Of a stretch of DNA of 64,000 nt, positions 7,072 to 14,232 are shown piece by piece. This DNA is from a virus. The stretch lies in IMG/VR virus record IMGVR_UViG_3300029442_000001, positions 62,001 through 126,000 of that record. One strand, 5' to 3'. Under the pieces are notes generated by a model. That model was given only the letters and a program-made list of their open reading frames with translations, was not told the DNA's origin and did not search any database. How positions within the stretch are numbered: position 1 is the first letter of the stretch; every line of letters starts with the position of its first letter. Made by a program: the position numbers and the translations under genes.

Positions 7072-7349
7072 ACAAATCTTTAAGATATTTTAAAACCCAT
7101 ATCAAAAATTGTTCTTCTGTTAAGATAAAATACCATTCAATTTCAACAAAATCTGTATATGGAAAACACTCAACATCAAATGTTTTCTTAATCCATTTTT
7201 TAGCATCATTGAAATATTTTTTTAATAGTAGGCCGAAGTAATATTGCTGTATTTTTATCAGTTGATGTGATAATATAATTACCATCAATTAATTTACCAT
7301 ATATCCAAATTTTGGTAATTTTTACATCTGTTGGATTATGTGGAAGCAT
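7061..7349 (-). CDS. Hypothetical protein split by a frameshift
   Basis: The frame from ATG 7347-7349 (MLPHNPTDVKITKIWIYGKL) stops at 7206. A second frame continues to 7061 (WIKKTFDVECFPYTDFVEIE). They join smoothly if the A7 run at 7217-7223 (minus strand) is shortened by one base, giving about 95 residues. The start overlaps the end of the 50-aa CxC protein. A sequencing indel, a true mutation or +1 frameshifting would all fit. Function unknown. Confidence 0.5.
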
Positions 7350-7488
7350 TTTTTAAAAGATCAACAGGAACATCACAAATCCACGATTTTCCACTACTCA
7401 AACTATAAAATGAAACTGGTTTATTCTTTAAACAATAATCGCAAGTAAACTTGCCTACTTCGCATTTGCATTCAATACTTGGTGACAT
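7336..7488 (-). CDS. Small cysteine-rich protein, 50 aa
   Basis: TAGGAGAATGAA precedes ATG 7486-7488. MSPSIECKCEVGKFTCDYCL shows CxC and CxxC pairs, suggesting a small zinc ribbon. Tight overlap with the next gene. Role unknown. Confidence 0.6.
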   Translation of the reverse strand: MSPSIECKCEVGKFTCDYCLKNKPVSFYSLSSGKSWICDVPVDLLKNAST

Positions 7489-7502
7489 TTCATTCTCCTA
7501 AT

Positions 7503-7898
7503 CTACAATCTAGCAAGCCCTTCTTCTGAACTGTATATAACTTTCTTAATGCCAAATTCCAATATAGCACGTTGACATCCACTACATGGCTTCGCCATTC
7601 CCCAACCAGTATCTTTTACTCTGCAAACATAGAGAGACGATTTTTTGAGTTGTGACAAACTCAGATGCCTCATAGCATTTTTTATTGCAGAAATTTCTGC
7701 ATGTAGATGAATTTTATGTTCGTCAGCTGCATACTTTTTTTGGAATGGCGAAGTTTTATAGGAAGGAACGCCATATGAAACTATTCGATTTTTATATACA
7801 ATAATTGCAGCCAGTCTATAATTTGCAACTTTTTCAGACGCTATAGCGACTTCTGTCAAATTATTAAACATACGTTTCATTCGCGTATCTGTATCCAT
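7503..7898 (-). CDS. Cytidine/deoxycytidylate deaminase family protein
   Basis: 131 residues. HAE at 66-68 and PCSGC at 104-108 give the zinc ligands and catalytic glutamate of the CDA/dCMP deaminase fold. It is shorter than T4 Cd (about 190 aa). Deamination of dCMP to dUMP for dTTP supply is the usual phage role; free cytidine or a tRNA base are alternatives. Own early promoter at 7904-7933. Confidence 0.8.
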   Translation of the reverse strand: MDTDTRMKRMFNNLTEVAIASEKVANYRLAAIIVYKNRIVSYGVPSYKTSPFQKKYAADEHKIHLHAEISAIKNAMRHLSLSQLKKSSLYVCRVKDTGWGMAKPCSGCQRAILEFGIKKVIYSSEEGLARL

Positions 7899-7903
7899 AA
7901 CTA

Positions 7904-7933
7904 ATTATAGCAGAAATTAAATTTGGTTGTCAA
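7904..7933 (-). promoter_or_regulatory. Early promoter for the deaminase gene
   Basis: TTGACA, 18 bases, TATAAT with TGC before the -10. Confidence 0.7.
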
Positions 7934-8282
7934 TATTGATTTTAGTCGGACACTTGCAACGTTTGGTTTGGTCTACTCCAACTGAAATTTTAACTTGGTC
8001 AACTACAAATTTTCCAATTTCTAATTTGATATTTTTAGCAATTTCTTCTTTAATCAAATCTTCAAAAGTTGTTCTGGTATATCGTTTCGCATTCCACGCT
8101 TCTTGTACCTTGCTTGCAACATAATGTTCAAACGAAAAACCTTTTAGATATTCATCAAACTTTTCTTTAACTACTTCCTTAAAAATAGATGTAATGTAAT
8201 CTTTATCAATATGAAGATCATTAAACATTACGTTTCTTACTGCTTTGTGAATTTCTTTTCTTGAACTTTCTTCTTTGTTCAT
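7917..8282 (-). CDS. Hypothetical protein, 121 aa
   Basis: Charged, helical protein (KEIHKAVRNVMFNDLHIDKD) with RCKCP near the C-terminus. Its end overlaps the early promoter of the deaminase gene. No family recognised. Confidence 0.55.
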   Translation of the reverse strand: MNKEESSRKEIHKAVRNVMFNDLHIDKDYITSIFKEVVKEKFDEYLKGFSFEHYVASKVQEAWNAKRYTRTTFEDLIKEEIAKNIKLEIGKFVVDQVKISVGVDQTKRCKCPTKINIDNQI

Positions 8283-8290
8283 AATTAACT

Positions 8291-8473
8291 TTACCGTTGC
8301 TGTAATAACCTTACCATCAAAATATGTTCTAATTCTCTACCAAATTCTTCTTGCTGGGTCACAAATAGTTTATTGTTATATCTATCAGTTTTTGTATCGT
8401 ATTCAGTTAACTCAATAACTATACCACCAGAAGCAATATACACATCAAATGTGAATCCATCTGATCGAATCAT
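8291..8473 (-). CDS. Conserved small phage protein; frame open upstream
   Basis: From ATG 8473 the product is 60 residues (MIRSDGFTFDVYIASGGIVI). The same frame stays open to about 8578 and adds a plausible segment, KKLLHRFCRWVLSDGDDCYI, without an ATG. The true start may be a non-ATG codon or lie beyond an indel in the T7 run at 8561-8567. It resembles small 'FxVYxASGGxVIE' proteins common in cyanophage-like myoviruses (from memory). Confidence 0.6.
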   Translation of the reverse strand: MIRSDGFTFDVYIASGGIVIELTEYDTKTDRYNNKLFVTQQEEFGRELEHILMVRLLQQR

Positions 8474-8579
8474 TTCTCGTGATTTATTTGGATTCGAATT
8501 TGAATCTATATAACAATCGTCGCCATCAGATAATACCCATCTACAAAATCTATGTAATAATTTTTTTATAATAATGAAC

Positions 8580-8795
8580 TAGCTATACTAAAAATATCAT
8601 ATCAAAAACAATTAGCAACCCGCAATAAACAATTAGCAACAAATTCAGTGATATTATTCTAGTGTGACAATAAGAACAACTAAACACCATTTACATATCA
8701 CCTAGTTTTTCTGTCTAATGACAGAGCCATGAGTATTGGATGATAATCAATCTTTAGTATAGTCTAGTTTTGTGACAAACTACATCACAAAATCG
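8580..8795. other. Non-coding stretch with a paired direct repeat
   Basis: No convincing gene. AACAATTAGCAAC occurs twice (8607-8619, 8628-8640), 21 bases apart, two helical turns, as an operator or binding site might. The rest is AT-rich with TATACT-like boxes that have no good partner. Confidence 0.4.
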
Positions 8796-9392
8796 TTAAA
8801 CGATTCCTTCTCCTTCTAGAGTTTCCCAATCTGTACTTAAAATATCAATCTCTAAATTTGTATTCAAAAACAATAATGCATCAGACAGCTTATTGATACT
8901 TCGCTTTAGTGAAATAACACTTTGTTTTAGTATTACCTTAAATGTTGGAGTCATTAAGGATAATGTTAAATTTTCTGTACCATAATCTACATACGTAGCA
9001 GATTTTCTCTTATCTACATTTGCAAGATATATACTTGACCATTCTAAATCTTCTGGTGTAGTATTTTCAGATGCTAATAGCTTGGTAAAAATTAATAATT
9101 GTGCTTTAGCAGCATTGATGTCTGACAATACTTGATTTATAGAACAAGTATTTGAATTCATCTTAACTGAATTGGCCATTCCAATATCTTGCCTGATGCT
9201 ATGTAAGATTCTAGTAAGACTAATTATTCGCTCTACACTTGCTTCAAATTTGCCAATTTCTGTGTTCTTAATAGCAACTGGATCCGCAACCTGGTTTGAC
9301 ACAATACGCTTTTCTGAATCAATATTGATTCTTGAAATTTCAGTTTGAATATCGCCTGCAATTTTTGCAGCACGACGTAAATTAATCTTCAT
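8796..9392 (-). CDS. Hypothetical phage protein, 198 aa
   Basis: N-terminus MKINLRRAAKIAGDIQTEI is followed by long helices and a heptad-like pattern; the C-terminal third is helical too. The layout resembles conserved cyanophage-type proteins of unknown function. AAGAGGATAAAAAT gives a good start at 9392. No catalytic motif. Confidence 0.6.
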   Translation of the reverse strand: MKINLRRAAKIAGDIQTEISRINIDSEKRIVSNQVADPVAIKNTEIGKFEASVERIISLTRILHSIRQDIGMANSVKMNSNTCSINQVLSDINAAKAQLLIFTKLLASENTTPEDLEWSSIYLANVDKRKSATYVDYGTENLTLSLMTPTFKVILKQSVISLKRSINKLSDALLFLNTNLEIDILSTDWETLEGEGIV

Positions 9393-9404
9393 ATTTTTAT
9401 CCTC

Positions 9405-9479
9405 TTATCTTTTAGCAGCAAATGACAACGTAGAAATAAATAGCAAACAAAACGCAAATCCCGAAAAAAATGTTAACAT
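9405..9479 (-). CDS. 24-residue hydrophobic peptide
   Basis: ATG 9477-9479 overlaps the stop of the phosphoesterase gene (TAATG). MLTFFSGFAFCLLFISTLSF resembles a signal peptide or a single membrane helix. Supported only by the coupling. Confidence 0.35.
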   Translation of the reverse strand: MLTFFSGFAFCLLFISTLSFAAKR

Positions 9480-10006
9480 TAAATTTCCCCTAGTCCTGGA
9501 CAGTCAATCATTACATCACTTAACAGTTGTGGTGTATAATTCATTACTTCAACTGAGCAATTTCTATACCACTTATTATCTTTACCAATCCAACCTTGTT
9601 CTCTATCATGAACATGTCCATATAAGCACATATCATATTTAACATTTGGCGCACCACATGAATATGCACTTCGATAAATTGGATTGTGAATCAATAAAAT
9701 ATTCAAATGCTCAATTTGCAAAACCAAATATTTTTGAACACTTGCAAAATTAAATGTTCTACTAGTTACTGGCTTGTCATGATTTCCTTTAATTAAATGA
9801 ATAATCCCATTCAACCTTCCATTTATGTTTGACACATCACCAAATCCAAAATCACCAATTACATAAACAGTATCATCATTTGATACAACAGAATTCCAAT
9901 TTGCAATCAATATTTCCTTCATATGATCTGCATCAACGAAAGGTCGATTGCAATACTTAATTATATTGCTATGATTAAAATGTAGATCAGAAATAACAAA
10001 AATCAT
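9479..10006 (-). CDS. Calcineurin-like phosphoesterase
   Basis: Start placed at ATG 10006 (MIFVISDLHFNHSN), which overlaps the upstream stop (ATGA). Metal motifs in order: DLH near the start, GDFGFGD, GNHDK, LLIHNP and GHVHD. About 175 residues. Related phage enzymes cleave phosphodiesters or phosphoproteins; the substrate cannot be read from sequence. Two more phosphoesterases occur at 30.7 and 35.2 kb. Confidence 0.88.
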   Translation of the reverse strand: MIFVISDLHFNHSNIIKYCNRPFVDADHMKEILIANWNSVVSNDDTVYVIGDFGFGDVSNINGRLNGIIHLIKGNHDKPVTSRTFNFASVQKYLVLQIEHLNILLIHNPIYRSAYSCGAPNVKYDMCLYGHVHDREQGWIGKDNKWYRNCSVEVMNYTPQLLSDVMIDCPGLGEI

Positions 10007-10326
10007 ACAGCAATCCAAGAAGTAGCAATACAATTAAATAAAACAACCCGTTTAAATTTAAAACCCATTGGCCTCCGAATCAACGTTTTACTAGTTATAG
10101 CCCACTTTGGTAAAATTTTACATTCATTTGAAAAATAATAATCAATAGATTTTTCAAGATACTCGTTTGCAGTTTCATTAGAGTCAGTAATCTTTTCTAA
10201 TGTTTTAAAATTATATCCTGGAAGAACAGTCAATATCGAAGTTAATCCATCTAGTGTTTCGAAATGAATATCAGTAACCCAATCGTCAACTTCAATGTAT
10301 TCTAATCGTATAATATAATTCATCAT
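10003..10326 (-). CDS. Hypothetical protein, 107 aa
   Basis: MMNYIIRLEYIEVDDWVTDI start and a basic C-terminal third. Overlaps the phosphoesterase start by four bases. No family recognised. Confidence 0.55.
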   Translation of the reverse strand: MMNYIIRLEYIEVDDWVTDIHFETLDGLTSILTVLPGYNFKTLEKITDSNETANEYLEKSIDYYFSNECKILPKWAITSKTLIRRPMGFKFKRVVLFNCIATSWIAV

Positions 10327-10340
10327 AATTTAAAATCTTA

Positions 10341-10395
10341 GTCCCAGCTTCTGGACTCGAACCAGCTTCAAGGCAATAATCTGTTGCGACCGGGA
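10341..10395 (-). tRNA. tRNA-like sequence without D-arm
   Basis: TCCCGGT pairs with GCTGGGA (7 bp with wobbles), GCAA/TTGC closes a 7-base loop CAGATTA, and CTGG-TTCGAGT-CCAG is a normal T-arm. No D-arm fits in the single base available, and loop position 33 is A instead of T. Either a decayed tRNA or a truncated tRNA-like RNA. It lies just after the stop of the 134-aa gene. Confidence 0.4.
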
Positions 10396-10399
10396 AATA

Positions 10400-10804
10400 C
10401 TACTTTTCACCAATATATCTTAACGTAAATGCATGTCCATCTTTAACAATTTTCCATTTACCAGTTATTTCGCCTTTGTTAATAACAACCAAATTAGACA
10501 TATTAAAAAATTCTCTGTATAACATAAAATATGCCGATCCAGTTTCTTTATTTTTTAGAATAAACCCTTCGATGCCATAACTATAATTAATGCGATTTGA
10601 AATAATCAGTGTAGCAGTAATTTCATAAGTTTTATGGAAGTCATAAAATTCTGGATAGTCTTTAGAACTTCCAAGAGATTTACTTGCTGGAACTGACCCG
10701 CCACTTCTAAAGAGTTTATTGACGTAATAATTTAATTTACTCTTTGGGTCCATTAAATCAAACAAGAAATCATTTTTAAGTACAGGTATTAAATCTTTTG
10801 CCAT
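10400..10804 (-). CDS. Hypothetical protein, 134 aa
   Basis: MAKDLIPVLKNDFLFDLMDP start; the C-terminus is beta-rich (GEITGKWKIVKDGHAFTLRY). Own early promoter at 10817-10846. Not recognised. Confidence 0.6.
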   Translation of the reverse strand: MAKDLIPVLKNDFLFDLMDPKSKLNYYVNKLFRSGGSVPASKSLGSSKDYPEFYDFHKTYEITATLIISNRINYSYGIEGFILKNKETGSAYFMLYREFFNMSNLVVINKGEITGKWKIVKDGHAFTLRYIGEK

Positions 10805-10816
10805 AATTACTATTTA

Positions 10817-10846
10817 AGTATAACAGGTTTCCTATCTAGTTGTCAA
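10817..10846 (-). promoter_or_regulatory. Early promoter for the 134-aa gene
   Basis: TTGACA, 18 bases, TATACT. Confidence 0.7.
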
Positions 10847-10854
10847 ATACTGTT

Positions 10855-10929
10855 GGGAGCATAATTGGGTTCGAACCAATGACCTTCGGTTTCACAGGCC
10901 GACGTTCTTCCAACTGAACTATATGCTCC
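10855..10929 (-). tRNA. tRNA-His (GTG)
   Basis: Acceptor GGAGCAT/ATGCTCC, anticodon loop CTGTGAA, T-arm ATTGG-TTCGAAC-CCAAT. The last anticodon-stem pair is a C-A mismatch. CCA is not encoded. Confidence 0.85.
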
Positions 10930-11134
10930 GTAATAAAATTTCTTCATTCAAAATATTGTGAGAATGAAGATTAAAAGCAGCATCACTAGCATCTTCTCCA
11001 CTTTCGAAATATTTTTCAATATCAGAATTATATCTAGTCATCAACTCATTTCGAAGTTGTGGAGGAAGTTTCCAATAATCTTCAAGCAAATTATCAATTT
11101 CTTCCCAATATCGAACTCTATTAGCAATACTCAT
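10919..11134 (-). CDS. Hypothetical protein, 71 aa
   Basis: MSIANRVRYWEEIDNLLEDY start, acidic and helical. It sits inside the tRNA block and its end overlaps the 5' end of tRNA-His by 11 bases. No family recognised. Confidence 0.5.
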   Translation of the reverse strand: MSIANRVRYWEEIDNLLEDYWKLPPQLRNELMTRYNSDIEKYFESGEDASDAAFNLHSHNILNEEILLRSI

Positions 11135-11144
11135 TTAATATATA

Positions 11145-11220
11145 GTAGGCCTAAATGGATTTGAACCATTGATCCCTGCCTTATCAAGACAGTGCTTTAA
11201 CCAACTAAGCTATAGACCTA
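11145..11220 (-). tRNA. tRNA-Ile (GAT)
   Basis: Anticodon loop TTGATAA, stem CTGTC/GGCAG, T-arm AATGG-TTCAAAT-CCATT, acceptor TAGGTCT/AGGCCTA. CCA not encoded. Confidence 0.9.
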
Positions 11221-11230
11221 AAATTTTTTG

Positions 11231-11305
11231 CCTTCGGGGATGGATTCGAACCACCGACGCCAGCTGTTTCAAAGCTGCGCTCTACCAAACTGAGCTACCT
11301 CGAAG
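11231..11305 (-). tRNA. tRNA-Phe (GAA)
   Basis: Anticodon loop TTGAAAC, stem CAGCT/AGCTG, acceptor CTTCGAG/CCCGAAG with one A-C mismatch. CCA not encoded. Confidence 0.88.
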
Positions 11306-11316
11306 AAAACTTATAG

Positions 11317-11390
11317 TCCTGGGAGATTGATTTGAACAATCGACTTCTATCTTATGAGGATAGCACTCTACCAAGCTGAGCTATCCCAGG
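11317..11390 (-). tRNA. tRNA-Met (CAT)
   Basis: Anticodon loop CTCATAA, stem CTATC/GATAG, acceptor CCTGGGA/TCCCAGG with A73. C1-G72 is paired, so not a typical initiator. Lysidine-modified Ile(CAT) cannot be excluded. CCA not encoded. Confidence 0.85.
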
Positions 11391-11401
11391 AAAAATTGTG
11401 G

Positions 11402-11488
11402 TGATAGGTTAGAGATTCGAACTCTAAAGGGCCCTAAGGACCGCTAGTTTTACAGACTAGTGCGACCAACCGTATTCGCGTACCTATC
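11402..11488 (-). tRNA. tRNA-Tyr (GTA)
   Basis: Anticodon loop CTGTAAA, stem CTAGT/ACTAG, long variable arm as expected for bacterial Tyr, acceptor GATAGGT/ACCTATC, A73. CCA is encoded just outside the given span. Confidence 0.92.
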
Positions 11489-11496
11489 AAAACTGG

Positions 11497-11569
11497 AGCC
11501 GGAGAAAGGACTTGAACCTTCAATATCCGCATTACAGGTGCGGCGCTTCGCCAATTAAGCTACCCCGGC
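11497..11569 (-). tRNA. tRNA-Thr (TGT) with unusual C33
   Basis: Stem CCGCA/TGCGG closes the loop CCTGTAA, giving anticodon TGT and C at position 33, where T is almost universal. Acceptor GCCGGGG/CTCCGGC, T73, CCA encoded. Confidence 0.82.
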
Positions 11570-11692
11570 AAAAACTTTATATTAATCTTTTAACATATAA
11601 TTATATTTCAACTACATACAATATAAAAATTATACGAATTTCTCATAAAGAATATCTTTCAAAAGAAAAATTACCGATTATAATATCTAATC
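11570..11692. other. AT-rich spacer in the tRNA block
   Basis: No gene or stable structure seen; several TATAAT-like strings occur by composition. Confidence 0.3.
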
Positions 11693-11695
11693 TGG

Positions 11696-11780
11696 AGCGG
11701 CATACGTGAATTGAACACGTTTTTAATCTTTTCAGAAGCTGGGGTGGAAACCCAGTGATCACCCAATGACCCAATGCCGC
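11696..11780 (-). tRNA. tRNA-Gly (TCC) with long variable arm
   Basis: Acceptor GCGGCAT/ATGCCGC, T73 and encoded CCA (Gly identity features), D-stem GGTC/GATC, anticodon loop TTTCCAC in stem CTGGG/CCCAG, T-arm ACGTG-TTCAATT-CACGT. The variable region is 18 bases with a small hairpin; Gly tRNAs normally have 4-5. Confidence 0.8.
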
Positions 11781-11791
11781 TCAAATTTTGG

Positions 11792-11862
11792 CGGGACCGG
11801 AGAGAATCAAACTCTCGACTTATGGGAGACAACCAAATGGTTTATCACTAACCTACGGTCCC
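11792..11862 (-). tRNA. tRNA-Asp (GTC)
   Basis: Acceptor GGGACCG/CGGTCCC, G73 and encoded CCA (G73 is an Asp identity base), anticodon loop TTGTCTC. The anticodon stem has a T-T mismatch and position 37 is T, so the isotype is somewhat less certain. Confidence 0.72.
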
Positions 11863-11873
11863 AAACTTATTAC

Positions 11874-12149
11874 TTATTTATTAAATCCGTTTAACTGCTT
11901 ATACTTTTCTAACAATATCAATACATCTTCTTTAGTTTGATTAGCACATGCTAAATCAACTAAATGTTGAATAATTTTTACAGCACCTATATGACTTAAA
12001 TCATATTCTTGAACTGCATCAACATATTCCCAATCTGAAGAACCTGCAGCATCTAGCTGGCTATGTTTAACTCTAACTTTAGCTGAAACTGTCATAACTT
12101 CTAAGTCAGAATTTCCCATTACATCACATACTCTTTTAATAATCTGCAT
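11874..12149 (-). CDS. Hypothetical protein inside the tRNA block, 91 aa
   Basis: Start placed at ATG 12149 (MQIIKRVCDVMG); the longer frame begins with GTG inside the CCA end of tRNA-Trp. Mixed alpha/beta with EVMTVSAKVRVKHSQLD. No family recognised. Confidence 0.6.
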   Translation of the reverse strand: MQIIKRVCDVMGNSDLEVMTVSAKVRVKHSQLDAAGSSDWEYVDAVQEYDLSHIGAVKIIQHLVDLACANQTKEDVLILLEKYKQLNGFNK

Positions 12150-12158
12150 ATACTTTGG

Positions 12159-12243
12159 CACCCCCTGTCAGATTCGAACTGACTTGATTTTTACATCACT
12201 GGGTTTGGAGTCCAGCGCGGCACACCATCTCCGCCGAAAGGGC
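12159..12243 (-). tRNA. tRNA-Trp (CCA) with long variable arm
   Basis: Anticodon loop CTCCAAA, D-stem GCGG/CCGC, T-arm GTCAG-TTCGAAT-CTGAC, acceptor GCCCTTT/AGGGGGT with wobble pairs, G73, encoded CCA. The variable region is about 15 bases and forms TGAT/ATCA, atypical for Trp. Confidence 0.78.
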
Positions 12244-12258
12244 GATAATAAACTTTAG

Positions 12259-12331
12259 CTCTCGGAGCAGGACTCGAACCTGAAACATCCTGGTTAACAG
12301 CCAGGCGCTCTACCAATTGAGCTATCCGAGA
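12259..12331 (-). tRNA. tRNA-Asn (GTT)
   Basis: Acceptor TCTCGGA/TCCGAGA, G73, anticodon loop CTGTTAA in stem CCTGG/CCAGG, T-arm CAGG-TTCGAGT-CCTG. CCA not encoded. Confidence 0.93.
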
Positions 12332-12494
12332 ATAGCAAACTTTAATGTTGTCCCAGCAAGTCGATATATTTCTATACCACAACAACCCGGCCTTCGCGAA
12401 GTTGACGGCTTTTCAGCATCTGATCTCAAAGCCGAAGCTCTGACGTTTTTCCAGGTTCTTCACTCTGGTCCACGCGGATCAACAAAATTTTTAG
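12332..12494. other. GC-richer structured spacer between tRNA-Asn and tRNA-Pro
   Basis: Around half G+C, clearly above the flanks. Holds the palindrome CTTCGCGAAG (12392-12401), a hairpin CGGCTTT/AAAGCCG (12406-12412, 12428-12434) and CCAG/CTGG further on. No tRNA fold fits and no coding frame is convincing. It would be transcribed with the tRNA operon; possible structured RNA. Confidence 0.4.
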
Positions 12495-12568
12495 TCGGAG
12501 AAGCAGGATTCGGACCTGCGATATTCTGTTCCCAAAACAGACGGATTACCAGACTTTCCCATTCTCCG
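12495..12568 (-). tRNA. tRNA-Pro (TGG)
   Basis: Acceptor CGGAGAA/TTCTCCG with A73 (C1-G72 as in bacterial Pro), anticodon loop TTTGGGA in stem TCTGT/ACAGA. The T-loop reads TCCGAAT, so T55 is replaced by C. CCA not encoded. Confidence 0.87.
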
Positions 12569-12603
12569 ATAACATTATTATTTATCTTTTCTATTTCTCT
12601 TTA

Positions 12604-12632
12604 ATTATAGCAGTTTTTTCATTTCCTGTCAA
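12604..12632 (-). promoter_or_regulatory. Early promoter for the first tRNA operon
   Basis: TTGACA, 17 bases, TATAAT with extended TGC, 36 bases upstream of tRNA-Pro. GATAAATA also occurs at 12579-12586, closer to the tRNA. Confidence 0.75.
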
Positions 12633-12795
12633 ATATTTCTTCCTCAATTAAAATCATTTCATATTTTCTCTTTATCACAGTTAGTGGAGGACGTTCAATC
12701 AATGTCAGACCGTCGCAATTACATTCAAATGAACACAGGCCTGATTCACCAATAACAGAATTACATTTTATACAATAATAATTAGTTACGAACAA
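12619..12795 (-). CDS. Small cysteine-rich protein (TTG start), 58 aa
   Basis: Best start is TTG 12793-12795, inside the exonuclease gene's end. Cysteine pairs YYCIKCNS and CSFECNC suggest a zinc ribbon; the tail is basic then acidic. Its end overlaps the tRNA operon promoter. No ATG is available, so moderate support. Confidence 0.45.
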   Translation of the reverse strand: MFVTNYYCIKCNSVIGESGLCSFECNCDGLTLIERPPLTVIKRKYEMILIEEEIFDRK

Positions 12796-13339
12796 ATTTT
12801 TGTACTCCTAAAGTTCTCAAAACCTTCTGTACTGCAATTAATTGCCTAAAACAGTCGTCCATTGCATCATGCGTTACTTTTGGCTGCTTTACTGATACCA
12901 AATCGATAATAGTTCGCGAATCTCTAACCTGCCAATATGGCCAAGGTCGAGGCATATTATATTGTGCATAAGCATGTTCGAGCATTGAGATATCAAAAGT
13001 TGTTCCTTGTGCCCAAATTCGATCAGCTTTATTCCAAATAAATTTATGCAGTTGACTCAACGCTTCTTGCAACGAAACACGTACCAAACCTTCACCAAAA
13101 ATACTATCTTGGACTGCTTGATCTTGTTGGCTCCACCATTTAATAGTATCTGGATTAATAGTCCTTGTTGGTTGAGATTCAATATCAATTAATAGATGTA
13201 GTTGGGTAAGATCATATAGCTTTACACTCGAATTTTCATAATCCTGAAATGGATCAAAACATACCGCTGCCATTGATACGATAGTTGCATTAACACTCGT
13301 ATCTAATGTTTCTAAATCTATCATTATTGAATTGCTCAT
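12782..13339 (-). CDS. 3'-5' exonuclease, DEDDh type
   Basis: 185 residues. DLETLDT at the start (Exo I), WAQGTTFDISMLE (about 109-121, Exo II) and HDAMDDC (Exo III) are the DEDDh motifs. Similar in size and layout to T4 DexA and to RNase-T-like exonucleases. Likely degrades host DNA or trims 3' ends; tRNA 3' trimming is possible given the adjacent tRNA operon (inference). Confidence 0.85.
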   Translation of the reverse strand: MSNSIMIDLETLDTSVNATIVSMAAVCFDPFQDYENSSVKLYDLTQLHLLIDIESQPTRTINPDTIKWWSQQDQAVQDSIFGEGLVRVSLQEALSQLHKFIWNKADRIWAQGTTFDISMLEHAYAQYNMPRPWPYWQVRDSRTIIDLVSVKQPKVTHDAMDDCFRQLIAVQKVLRTLGVQKFVRN

Positions 13340-13345
13340 GTATTA

Positions 13346-13374
13346 AGTATAGCAGTTCATTATAGAATTGTCAA
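13346..13374 (-). promoter_or_regulatory. Early promoter for the exonuclease gene
   Basis: TTGACA, 17 bases, TATACT with extended TGC. Confidence 0.72.
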
Positions 13375-13383
13375 ACTTAAATT

Positions 13384-13391
13384 GATAAATA
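13384..13391 (+). promoter_or_regulatory. Late-promoter octamer, plus strand
   Basis: GATAAATA, eight bases before ATG 13400; no ribosome-binding site lies between. Confidence 0.4.
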
Positions 13392-13399
13392 CTTGTACT

Positions 13400-13654
13400 A
13401 TGGCAGCCAACGGAATTTCAACATTATCAACGAAAGAACTTAAACAGATTGCGAAACTGAATCTAGCACAAACCAAACGACAAGCTGGTGGTAATACTTC
13501 TCAACCATTTTATCGACCACTTAATACGTACGATATTAATTTATTACCTACGCACTATATTGGAGATACAGTTGTAAATAATGTCCACGCAGGTGATCCA
13601 ACTCCAGGGAGGCCCTGGACTAATAATTTATCACTACAGAATATGATAAATTAA
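13400..13654 (+). CDS. Small conserved phage protein, 84 aa
   Basis: MAANGISTLSTKELKQIAKL start and GRPWTNNLSLQNMIN end. It resembles small 'MAANGISTL' proteins found beside virion genes of cyanophage-type myoviruses (from memory). One of few plus-strand genes, with a late octamer upstream; a virion-related role is inferred. Confidence 0.65.
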   Translation: MAANGISTLSTKELKQIAKLNLAQTKRQAGGNTSQPFYRPLNTYDINLLPTHYIGDTVVNNVHAGDPTPGRPWTNNLSLQNMIN

Positions 13655-13685
13655 ATAATGTTTATCAAAAGGAAAAAAGGAAAAT

Positions 13686-14081
13686 ATGAAACTAATTTTA
13701 TTTCTAGCGCTGGCAGGCCTGGCTCACGGACAGACGCTCAACAGTGGATCATCGGTTCTGAATGATGCTGTGAACTCGAAAGCGCCGATTGCGAACCCGA
13801 CGTTTACGGGCAACGTAACGATTGGGGCTACAGTACCCAGTAACGCACCTCCGGCAAGCCTCTCTGTAAGCGGGAACGTGTATGCCGGGACACTCCCAGT
13901 CGCAACCTTCCGCAGCGGCTGGGGCGCGCCAACGGGCAACACCGACGCGCAACTCTACCTGGATCAAGCCAGCGGAACGATTTATTTCCAGTCCAGCGGG
14001 TTGTGGGCTCCGATGTCTACTGCGACACCCGTTTACGGCTGGTATGTGGACCCTCACTGGCGCACCCGCCTGGGCTGCTAA
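13686..14081 (+). CDS. Secreted/fibre-like protein in a GC-rich island
   Basis: 131 residues: signal peptide MKLILFLALAGLAHGQ, then a region with APIANPTFTGNVTIG, a motif very common in phage tail-fibre stalks. After TAA 14079-14081 the same frame is open for another 38 codons to 14198, so the gene may be truncated. G+C is far above the phage average, with AAAAGGAAAAAAGGAAAAT upstream. Looks recently acquired; a signal peptide is unexpected on a fibre. Confidence 0.65.
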   Translation: MKLILFLALAGLAHGQTLNSGSSVLNDAVNSKAPIANPTFTGNVTIGATVPSNAPPASLSVSGNVYAGTLPVATFRSGWGAPTGNTDAQLYLDQASGTIYFQSSGLWAPMSTATPVYGWYVDPHWRTRLGC

Positions 14082-14232
14082 CAGACTTTACAAGGGTTCA
14101 ATCTCCCGCGCTTCCGCTGGCATTTGGGACTGCTGGTACACGGGATCGACGCCAGCAATAACTACCGGATTGGCTATACGACGATCACTGGGCTATAGGT
14201 AACGTAAATACGCGAAAGCGTTACGAGGAATT

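Noticed and set aside
12317-12604. Plus-strand 95-aa frame across tRNA-Asn and tRNA-Pro
   Set aside because: Reads through tRNA genes in antisense; a typical spurious translation of tRNA sequence.
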